Shown here: positions 36,240-47,500 of the stretch, piece by piece
Position numbering within the stretch: the first letter of the stretch is position 1
Layout: each line of letters starts with the position of its first letter
NCBI RefSeq assembly: GCF_932274485.2
Contig: NC_065882.2
Location: 62,905,431 to 62,969,430, forward strand
Length of the DNA: 64,000 nucleotides
Direction: 5' to 3'
DNA from: Patella vulgata
Lineage: Eukaryota > Mollusca > Gastropoda > Patellidae
Notes under the pieces: generated by a model
Seen by the model: only the letters and a program-made list of their open reading frames with translations
The model's database searches: none
Told to the model about the DNA's origin: nothing
Position numbers and translations under genes: made by a program

Positions 36240-36448
36240 AGTGCATTGTATGCCCACCAATCATAGCGAAAATGGATTTTGCCTCGACAGTGGTATGACG
36301 ACCTGCTCTTATTACGATTTTCAACTGTCAGGGATCTTTAACGCACTGTCAATATGTTCTGATAATGGTAACTTTCTTAGTCAACACCGGGATTGAATCC
36401 TGAACGTTCTGTTTAGTGAACTAAAGACATACTCATCGATTCAACAAA
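36240..36448 (-). mobile_element. Old SINE family 1 copy, minus strand
   Basis: Diverged matches in order: ATTTTGCCTCGACAGTGG, CTCTTATTACGATTTTCAAC, GTCAGGGATCTTTAACGCAC, then the head ACACCGGGATTGAATCC. Confidence 0.65.
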
Positions 36449-36467
36449 CTTTTAATAACATAAATTA

Positions 36468-37235
36468 TTTAAAGATGCATTATATAAAAATCCGATAAAT
36501 AACTGGTCGTTCTGGCTATACAAGTTCAAAAAATGAATATATTAAACATTGCAATTAAATAACTCTATTCTGAGCGGAATAATAGAGCAATTTGATGTTT
36601 GGGCGTAAATTTTCTCGATTGGCAAGTACCGTTGTAACGACAATAAAGACACTCTCGATTATCAATTTCAACGATAAATGCTGCGGTTGTTTTAATTGGA
36701 ATCTCGCTGGCTAAGTGGGTAAGACGCTGGCTCGCCAGCCTGGAGGTCGGGTGTTCGATCCCTGCATTGGCCGAGAAAGTTCATCCAGATTTCCCGGCGT
36801 GGTTCCCCCTTGTCAGTGATGCAGGATGGAGGGCCTGACAAGGACAGCTGTCTAGTCATTCGGATGAGACGAAAAACCGAGGTCCCGTGTACACATTGGC
36901 GTGCACGTAAAGGATCCCTTGACAGTTGGAATTCGATATAAGAGTAGGCCGTAGTGCCGCTGTCGGGGCAAAATTTACCCTCATAGCACACTGTATGGCG
37001 TATGACACTGTATGGCGTATGCCCGTCTTCATTAGCCCATTTCGGAGCAGAACAGTAGGACGTTAAACCCCATTTCATTTCATTTCATTTCATTTCGGTT
37101 GTTCTAATTCATTCAATATCTCAGTCATCCGATGGTCTAGATAGTTCATTGTGGGCTTGTCACGATAACAAATAATCTAAATAACAATTCATAACACTAA
37201 AGGCCAGATTTAGCTCGTGCATAATGTATGTTTAA
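36468..37235. repeat. TTAAAGATGCATTA-ended repeat, split by a SINE
   Basis: The left end TTTAAAGATGCATTATAT matches 62,982. Interior words GACAATAAAGACACTCTCGA, TTCATTCAATATCTCAGTCA and GTGGGCTTGTCA match the copy at 62,982-63,753. A SINE is inserted at 36698. Confidence 0.7.
36698..37095 (+). mobile_element. Full-length SINE family 1 with 14-bp target duplication
   Basis: It has a complete head (GGCTAAGTGGGTAAGACGCT box A; GTGTTCGATCCCT box B), body and four ATTTC tail units. CGGTTGTTTTAATT at 36684-36697 and CGGTTGTTCTAATT at 37096-37109 are the target duplication, one base different. It carries a private 20-base duplication of CACTGTATGGCGTATG. Confidence 0.95.
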
Positions 37236-37508
37236 GAAAAAGAAACATAGTGTTTTCGTGACTGATTTCATTATTATTACAAAGTGTATAGATTCTATTT
37301 GTAACTAAGCCAATATTGTCGTTTACGTTAGCATTCGAGTTACAGTTGTGCACACACTGCCTGGTCAATTAGTCGTATCTATTTAATTTTCTTAGGTCAT
37401 TTAGTTCCACATAATACCTTTATATGGCATTTGGGATGGGTGTCGTCATCGTGCCCGGACGTCACGTGTTCCACCCCTATGTCGACCTAGGAACCTTATC
37501 GGGTTTGC

Positions 37509-37670
37509 CATACGTAAAAGATTCATTAACAGTTGGAATTCGATATAAGAGTGGATCGTAGCGCCCGGGCAACATTTCCTTCGCAGCACACTGTATGAAG
37601 CATGACCGTCTTCATTAACCCAGTCGGAGCAGAACATAATAACGTTAAACCCCATTTCCCATTTCATTTC
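37509..37670 (+). mobile_element. SINE family 1, 5'-truncated
   Basis: It runs from ATACGTAAAAGATTCATTAA through AGTTGGAATTCGATATAAGA to ACGTTAAACCCCATTTCCCA. Confidence 0.85.
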
Positions 37671-37697
37671 AGTTCTTAATTAGTAATAATGGATCAA

Positions 37698-37711
37698 GGG
37701 GGGGGGGGGGG
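37698..37711 (+). repeat. G14 homopolymer after GGATCAA
   Basis: GGATCAA followed by a long G run. The same GGATCAAG-G(n) start occurs at 39964 and 53799, where it reads GGCGGATCAAG. Confidence 0.9.
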
Positions 37712-37969
37712 CTAAGTTGGACAAAAGTCCCGTAGCCCCCACGGCCCACATGTTGGATTGAGTACAATATCAAAAGTTCCAATAGATGAGTGATTCGAAT
37801 TTACATTCTCTGGACCCTCATTCTGTCCACTATCGGGACCCCACTTTAACTCCAAGCAATTTTTACATGAGAAAATGCATGTATATTACAGCTTATTTGA
37901 CCTGAAATAATGTAAAATTACCAGTCGTTATACAATAACGAGTAAATTAAAAAGAATATGATAACACGG

Positions 37970-38225
37970 AATGAAATGAAATTTGTGTTTGACGTTCTAC
38001 TGGTCTGCCCCGACTGGGCTAATGAAGACGGGCCTACGTCATAAATGTGTTATGGTGGAAATTTAGCCGTACAGTGAGCACTACGGCCTTCTCATATTTC
38101 AAATTCCAGCCGTCAAGGCTTATTTTACGTGCACGCCAATGTATACACGGGACCTCAGCTAACACCGGGATCGAACATACGACCTCCAGTTTAGCGAGCC
38201 AACGTTTAAGCGCTGAGCCACGACG
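37970..38225 (-). mobile_element. SINE family 1, minus strand, body deletion
   Basis: Tail GAATGAAATGAAATTTGTGT, then GGGCTAATGAAGACGGGC and TTTTACGTGCACGCCAATGT. It then jumps from GGGACCTC to AACACCGGGATCGAACATAC in the head, so the middle of the body is missing. Confidence 0.85.
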
Positions 38226-38459
38226 TTAACACGCGAAACACACTACAAATTAATTATAACAAAAAAATATCAAAAATGTGTTATTGTATAAGACAATTAT
38301 AAGTTTATACACTAACAGTACTAAAATATGATTTTATGATTCATTTAGGTTATTCTCCATTAATTTGATACAGGAACAAATTATTTTACTTCCTTGATCT
38401 AAAATATCTGTATTATAATCTATATGTTTAACAGATATATTTAGTATATACATGTCAAC

Positions 38460-38520
38460 ATGGCTAGTACTATACTGATATATGTACTTATGTATTGTTT
38501 TATTTTTGATGTCACCAATG
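38460..38520 (+). CDS. Gene A exon 1, signal peptide
   Basis: ATG in TCAACATGGCTAG. It encodes MASTILIYVLMYCFIFDVTN and ends in phase 1 at gtaagt. The hydrophobic core and small residues at the end fit a cleaved signal peptide. Confidence 0.85.
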
Positions 38521-41500
38521 GTAAGTATAATGATTGTTATTAACAATATATAAGTATATTTAACTGTGGGTAGATGATTGTTACAAGAGTAGTGTAATGT
38601 AACATATCATTTATCATATGATAGTAGTACAATAGAGATGAACTAGGCAATAGTCTACTCGATACAACACGGCATTTCATAACTGACAAATATTATAATT
38701 CTCTTCTCAATAAAATTCGCTTGTAACCAAACTTCACCAGTTAACGAGGATCAACGATCTTATTTTCTAAAATATACAGCTGTAGAATTAAACTCATATT
38801 GGTGACGAACATATAGTAGAATACTTGGACCACCAGACACCCAAAACATGATTACTGTAAATATTTCAGCCCTTGACACATGTGAAGACACGGGGCCTGT
38901 AGCAACATGTAAACTCGTTGGTGCACATTGTAAAGACAAACCTGGTGATTGGAGAGACTTCATGGAGAAAAAGTGTATGTCAACCTGCAACTATTGTACA
39001 ACAGGTAAATTATATACTATATTAATTTCTTGTTTCATGTGATACTCATTCATATTGAGTTATATATAATATGTCTTTAACTCGGAGGCCTGGTCCCGAG
39101 TTCACGAAACAATCTCAGACTTAAGTTAAGATCTTACTCAACATCCAATTACTGTTTATGAAAAATATCTTTAATCCAAAAACACAAAATTTGCTCACAG
39201 TTTCTTATTGATGTACAGTGTATTTGATTCATTAAAACAACATAAGTTTTATAAAGGGCTCTATTTTAGTTAAAATAAGGCGAACAATTTTGAGTTAATT
39301 CTTAACTTGCGTCTGGGAATGTTTTGTGAATTCGGAGCCTGGTGATGGTCATTTGGGGTTGGGTACGCCGTGACAATGTGTCGTAACAATATACCTCTAT
39401 TCCTGCGAAAAAAATCACCATTACCTTGAACATGCATTTAACATGCTCGGCCCATTTCGGGTCAAATATTATAATATAATAACAGGATTTTGGAATGAAT
39501 AGGAGGAATGACATGCAGTGTGGGGAGTTGGACATTATGCATGTGTTCAAACATGTCAGTTACATTTTCCATAGTGACCATGATCCTCCACAACAATAAA
39601 AAAGAACCCTCATTGAATTTCATCCACTTAAACAATAAAGTGGTAGTATTTATTATTATTTATTTTATTTTTTTTTTTATTGAGCATGAAGAATTTTTTT
39701 TTATACCAAAAGCGGCGCATAAGTAACTTTAGTGGTGGCGCATGGGTATTGCTACTCACATAGTCATTATCACCAGGTCCCTGCTTTAACTAATATTATT
39801 ATATTTTTTGTCCTTAATAGTTAGTTTCTGATATCAAAGTCAAATGATATTATAATGATGATAATGACTATATTTTCTGAGGGAACATATTTAGTACGTG
39901 TCCCTCCTACTCTATAAAACTAACAACTACATGTAGTAACAATATTTACACATATCAAAGGCGGATCAAGGGGGGGGGGTGCGAGGGGCGCTCGACCCCC
40001 CCTAATTTTCGACACTGCCCTTTTTTACTGCTGAATGTGCCTTTTCTCAGACCCAAATATGTCCGTTCCCAACCCGTTGCAGGGATCCCAAATGACTCAA
40101 ACCATCGACTCAAACATACCAGTCTGGGTTCAATTTAGGAACAATGAGTGGAAGATAATCATGGGATTGATTTAAGAAAATTAATGAAGCTAATGGCCAA
40201 TTGTTACTTATTGACTATTAAGTAAAATGGGTTTCCATTAATTTCCTTTTCGTTGTGTCATCGACTTTCATTTTATAAAAAGGGAAAATTTGGAATTTTA
40301 CTTGTAGGTGTTGTGCACATTTAAAGATATGTCTATTTACAAATAAGGGCCCATTTTCAATATTACAATCCCGTCGATGGTTACGTACTCTATCCCGTAG
40401 ATGCGTGGACGTCTCCCCTATGTAGAAATTTAGACAAGCATTGCAAGTCAAGACATATATGAGATTTTTTGTGTCACAATTCATATTGTCGTTGACACTA
40501 AACGTAAACTTATGAAAATTATATTTGTTATTTGGCGTAATATGGTCGCAACATTTACATCGAAGATCCGCGCATTTAGATACATACAAGCCGGTCCTTG
40601 TGATAGATGAATTGAATTTTGCTTTGGTTAGGAGGCGTTTGAGATTAGGTGGCTGTCTTTGTGATTTAATGAATTGAACATTATCAAATTTCGTTCTGAG
40701 GTTGTCGTTTGATGCCAGGATTGCCCTGCTCTCGTACATTATTTTAAAGAAGTTGGGATGTTGGGGGTTATGAGTAGAGACAAAGGTTATATTATCAGAA
40801 CTGTCTTTTGCTTTAGTAGCCCTCAGTGTTTGGATATCAATTGCCAAAGCCTTATTTATCCCAACTTCTATTACCTCGAGGGGGTAGTACTGTTTCAATA
40901 AATTTCTTTTTAGCTCACCTAATCTGACAACTCGGAGGTTTTCATCTATCACAATAGTGCATATTTTTCTAGCTAAAGAAAAGGGTATATTATTTTTGGT
41001 ATGGCGTGGGTGACATGATTTATATGAAAGATAGTTTTTGGTATCTGTTTCTTTAGAATACATATCCGTTATAAGGGGTTCTCCCCTTTGTTTCACTAGT
41101 ACGTCCAAGAATGCGATTTGCAGATCGTTCATTTCAATTGTGAATTCGATATTTCATTCCAAATACAGAATATATCGCCTAGGAATCGTTTCAACTGATT
41201 TTCTAAATATAATCTGTAATCCACGCCATGTTCAATTTCTACAATTGAGTATAGTTTTTCCTCAAGGAATCCCATTGTTAAATTACTTAATTGTGGTGCC
41301 GCCTTGGTACCCATCGCTATACCAAGAATTTGTTTGTAATTTGTTTCGCCAAATGTAAAAGTGTTGTTAGTCAGGATGATTCGTATAGCTTTGAGAATGA
41401 AGTTGTTTGATATAAGCTTATCGAGGGGAAAAAATTAAACAAATGAGAAAGAAAAATCGCAAAAAAACATACATTCAGAGGACAATAGTAGTTAATAAGG

Positions 41501-44500
41501 ATTAAGAGATTTCACATGGTTTACTAATTCCCTTTTGAAAATAAAACATGAAGATACATGTTCCACAGTTTGAGGTGGTGAATTCCAGAATAAAGAAGTA
41601 GTATAGAATGTTATTATCATTGGCCTTTTTGTTACGTTTTGGAATTGCTAATTTAAGTTGACTTTTTGATCTCAATGTCATGGTAGTTTCGGTCAATTTA
41701 GAATTTTCATAGAATATGTTGATGGTAATTAATCTCTTAGAATTTTGAAATTGAGCATTTCCTGATTGTATTAAATTCGTTGGTAGAATGTGAACTAATT
41801 AAGAGATTCAAATAAAAGCACCCAATGTGAATCAGGTTTTACATCCAAATTGCTTCTTGTTGCACGTTTTGAAAGTTTCTACAAGACCTCTAGTTTACCT
41901 TTATTGGCATTACCCCAAACTGTGGAACGTGATCAAAACATGGTATAATATAGCCGTTGAAAAATAAAATTCTAATATAAATAAGGGTTTAGCGATTTAT
42001 TATTTGTATCGGGTACAGGGTATGTTTAGTCTTTCTAGACACCGTCGTTCTACTTTACTATTTTGGGTATTGATTATTGTGATATACTCTCATTTAGTAA
42101 GTACATTTACTATAAATTATCTCGATTTGGCCATTCTGTTAATGGATTTTTGTACGGAATCGCCCTTAGATATAAAATCTATTTTATACGCACTTTATAA
42201 ACAAATAGCTTATTGAAGTCGGATTTAAAACAATTGTTAACAAAACTATGTTGTACGTTTGTATTTTAATCAGTTGGTACATGTTTGTCTAATTGGTATC
42301 ACACTCATCATCAGTGAATATTCGCTAGATCCCTAATATCACTGAGAGGGATGACATTGATGCGAGTTAATGAGCTCGTAATATTAACTTTTTTCCTTCT
42401 GCAAATTAAATTCTAAAACATTTTTTGTAGTATTAGAAAAATAAATAAATATGTTTGAAGTATATCTGAAAAAAAAAAATTTCCTATTTAGTTATAAATG
42501 AGTATATAAATAAAATGATTAAAAGACACCATTCTACACGGAACAGTCCATGTTGTGTAAACATTGAACGAGCTTTCGAGCCAATGACCGGGGTGACGTG
42601 ACGTCACATGTAGAATCAACTTGAACTTATAAAAAGGTCAGAGGTATTGCGATTACAATAACTCTGTGAACCAGATTGAATTGGTATAGGTACAGCTATG
42701 AGCTTTAACGTGTCATCAACACTTATCACATTTTTGTTATGACCGCGACATCTCCCGATAATCTTCCTGAAAGTAGTTTGTCTTCTGTCAAGCTATATTT
42801 TACACACAAATGCAATAGGTACTCAACAACCAAAATAATATAGCTCATTGACAATAACACAGAGGTAACACCAGACATGTTAGAGAATGTGCTAATCCCA
42901 TGACATCTGTCAGATCACCTGGACTGTAAATATGATTAGAAATTCACCGAAGATCACCTCCACCGCCTTAGAAATTCCACCATTAATTAATTACTCAGCA
43001 ATTAAGATTATACAAACTATACATCCCAAATTTAATTATAGACAATGTTGTCCAGGATAAACACATACAGCCAACGACGAAGTACATGATTCTTATCATG
43101 TAGTACATGTAGACTGTTAGAGAAACTTGGTTTTTAATAAGAAATTTGATAGCTCAGTGTTCTGTTGTGTTCGGATTTCAGGACGGAAGTATTTGTAAAA
43201 CAAAATATATAATGGAGAAAGCGGTCTACACTTACTTAATAATTTGGGGAAATCCATGTAATAATAACTAAAAAACATTTGTACTTTTTCAGGCTAAAAC
43301 ACCCCATTGAATATAATGTTGCCCGATTTGATTGATTTAAGCTGAAATTAATATTTCAGAAAATGTAGCTTTAGGCAAGACTACCAAACAGAGTTCATCT
43401 TTAATCCAGACTGGATATAATTCATCTAATGCTGTAGATGGTGAACGTCAGGATAAATATGGATCTTGCTCAGTTACAAATAATGACATCAAATCATGGT
43501 GGTGTGTTAATTTACAGAAGCCATACAAAATCAACGAAATTAATGTTTATGGTGAAAATAGAAATAAAGGCAGTAAGTGTATAGTAATTTTATATAAGGA
43601 TAATTTAATCATATGTTGTCAATCTCCTATGCACTGTATAAAAGACGTTTAAATTATTATACTGTATTATACCAATAAGATGTCTATCAATGTACACCGT
43701 ACGGAGGATATCACTAAACTCATAATAGTTTAGAGGTGTAAATTCTCACTTGGGATATAACACACTTAAAATGATTCTTCAATTCTTCAATATACCGGAA
43801 CATAAATATACATATATCGTCATACAGTACTGACAGGCCGGTTACTGCACTTAGTAAGGGATCCTAGTGACTGCCATCAATGTACAAATTTTGTTATATT
43901 TAAGAAAAATCAGATAATAGGACAAAAGCAAATGTAATTAAAACTGACATGTCGATTGTTGAACAATCCATAAACTGTTAAACAATATGATAAATCAACA
44001 AAAACAATAGATAGAATTAACTGGTGACTGGTTAACGACTTGCATGCCAGTTGATCTTAAAGTGGTTAATTTAAGAAACATTAATTATATTAGCGATTGG
44101 CAGATTATCACACCATTATAAAAGTTAAAGAACAATATTGTTGTCAGTCATTATCACATATGTGATAGAACTGGTTAAAAACTTTTCAAATATAATTTTA
44201 ACACGCAGATCATTGCTACGATAGATGTGTAACAAACATTTGAACACACGGAAGTGACGCAAAAAATGGAAAACACGAGTTATCCTTATATATAACTGAC
44301 TGAAGTAGCGAGCGATAACAGATACACGGGTGAATTTCTGCTCACTGATAATTACTTCGAAGACCAAAAGTTGTTATATGAGACTGTGAGAGGAAATCTG
44401 ACAAGTTATAAAAAGTACTGAATGTCACCGTGGAAGATTAAAATAGACGAAAATGGGTCTACAAGCACACATTAATATAATATGAATATTATAGTGATTC

Positions 44501-47500
44501 ATATTCAATTTTTAAATTTTTATTGTAATTCTAATCAATCATGTTCGGTGAAATACGTGAACAGTCCAAATTGAAAGGCAATCGTTTACACCTGCTTAGT
44601 TCATGCTGCACATGTTTTTCATTATTATGTCGTTTGTGAATCAGCCATTGCTAATTACTTCTACATTGTCTTGTAGGATATATTTTTCTTTGTTCCTTAC
44701 AAACGGCACCCAAAACCATAGAAATACACTACTCGTGTACGGATATTAAAGAGTTCATTATGTCTTAAATATTAGGATTGAAATGGGCCAATATTGAATT
44801 TTAATTCGTGTTTGTTATTTTGAATTTTATGGAAAATATTGAGTTAAAAGAAATAGACACCGCAAAATAAGAAAATATAATAAAAATAGTTGAATCGGTG
44901 TTTTTAAAAGCTATTTTAAGATCAACTAAAGCATGTCATTTGTAAACTTAGTAATCTGAAAGTATCTCCTGGAAAAAAAATTAACCTCATTTCTGTGTAT
45001 AGATGTTTTGAAAGCGTTTAATCAAATCTACAGAATACACTGGTAAGCTAACCATTTTTTCTGTATCTAAACTGTGGGTATTTCTGATATTTGTCCCACT
45101 TACTGATCTGCATACATTTTAAATATTTCATTCACAGATTACACTTATAGGTTTCTATTTGTTTATTTTAGCTGAAGTCAGCTTTACTAATTTTTCTGTA
45201 ATGATCAGTGATACTGGTAGTTGTGATGAAGCAACTCTTAAATCATCACCAGTTTGTTATAAAGATCCTGGTAGTAATAGAAATCCGTATAGTATAGATA
45301 GATGTAATCAACAAGCAGATGTAGAGTTGACAGGACATATTGTATTTATAACAACAGACATTGAATATACATCTCTAGAATTATGTGAAGTAGAGGTTTA
45401 TTCAGGTGATAAACATTTTTATATATTGATGAGTGGGATGAATATTTTATTTGTCTATTTAAATATATAAACAAAAAAAGACTGGACAGGTGTTTAAAGG
45501 GCAAATCTGAACGATAAGGCATCAGTTGGTTTAGTTTAAACAATATTATATTCAATAAACTGAACTGGGTTGAACAACAGGCAAAGGCCTATAAAAGTTC
45601 CCTCCAAACATACAAAACAGTTATATCTTATGTTTACAATAGACAATGGTGGACATATGTATATACAGTGAGTTACAAACATATATACATTTCTTGGAGT
45701 CTAATAGTAGGGTATTACATTTTCATTTTAGATTATGAAATTTATATAAGATAAAAAGTATTGCATATTGTAAATAAAATATTAAAGTGTTAAAATCTCT
45801 TGCTATCTTTAATGTATTTTTGCACTATGTTAAATATGTTAAAATTGGTATCATCTGAAAGGTTGGGGTTGCCATATAAGATTAGGTTAATTGTAACATT
45901 TTGTTTGAGGCGGTGTAAATTACTAGCTTTATAGTATTTGATAGTCAAAAAAAAATCATTCACCTAACAATTCAACGAACATGTTAGTCATATACAAATG
46001 TCTAATGTGAAATGAAACAAACAAATAAGATTATGTATTTATATATTCCGGATATTATCTAACATACATTTTCTATACTAATCTTTTTGGTTATTACGTA
46101 CAAAATACCTGACCCAAAACGTTCTCGTCGGTCGTTGCTTGTGATTGATAGGAACAAATAAGACGTGCTTAAACAGTTAACGTGCTATATTTATAAATTG
46201 TTTATACCGGTTACAGTATGCCACTTTCTTATTTATTAATCAATAATATGATATTAATTTTAATTATCAGCTCGGTGTTCAGATGGATATTATGAAAAAT
46301 CTAATGGAACATGTTCATCTTGTAAGTGCGGTGGCAAACCATGTGATGACAATACAGGACACTGTAAACCATGCCCTATAAATTGTAAGAATGATAAATG
46401 CGATGTTACTGGTAGATGTACAAATGGCTGTAATGTGGGATTCTATGGTATTAATTGTACGGGTGAATGTAGTCCAAACTGTAAAGGTAATGTTTGCTAC
46501 GGATCTGGGCCCTTATTCGCGAAAACTTAAACTAAGATACAATCGAAATTTTAAGAAATACTGCAATTCGATTGGCTGACCAATATGCAAATTGGATATA
46601 TGAAAATTGATTTTACTGGTCAGCCAGTCGAATTGCAGTATTTCTTAAAATTTCGATTGTATCTTAGTTTAAGTTTTCGTGTATAAGGGCCCTGGTGTAT
46701 GTTCAGCTTGTAGAGAAGGATATTATGGCGATAACTGTTCCATGAAATGTTTCAATTCTTTACCAGGTGGTTGTAACATGACGAATGGTTTCTGTATTAA
46801 TGGATGTAAAGAAGGTTTCTATGGTAATGATGGAATGTGTAAGCTAGTATGTTCAAACTGTAATCCCGGTGGCTGTAAAATGAAAGATGGAACTTGTATT
46901 AACGGGTGTAAAGATGGATTTTATGGTGGGAGATGTAGATCGAACTGTTCAACATGTAAAGACGGTAGATGTGAGCGTGGTGTTTGTACCAATGGATGCA
47001 AAGACGGGTTTTATGATCGTGGTGGATGGTGTCTCAAAAAATGTCCAAATTGTCTACCAGGAGGATGTGATAAAGATGGTGGTGTTTGTATCAGTGGATG
47101 TATAGATGGTTGGTATACAGATACATGTAATACAAGTTGTAGTAGTTATTGTCAAGGTGGATGTAATAGATCAAATGGTGTATGTAAAACATGTTCTCCA
47201 GGTAGATATGGTGATACCTGTCAACATGAATGTAGTAGTTATTGTCAAGGTGGATGTAATAGATCAAATGGTACATGTACAATATGTTCTCCAGGTAGAT
47301 ATGGTGATACCTGTCAACATGAATGTAGTAGTTATTGTCAAGGTGGATGTAATAGATCAAATGGTACATGTACAATATGTTCTCCAGGTAGATATGGTGA
47401 TTATTGTCAATATGAATGTAATAGTTATTGTCAAGGTGGATGTGATAGATCAAATGGTAAATGTAAAACATGTTCTCCAGGTAGATATGGTGATTATTGC

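Noticed and set aside
36692-37078. 128-codon minus-strand open frame
   Set aside because: Antisense of the full-length SINE at 36,698; not a gene.
47091-47471. Long minus-strand open frame rich in Tyr/His/Ile over the EGF exon
   Set aside because: It is the antisense shadow of the repeated Cys/Gly EGF codons; the same shadow appears over gene B.
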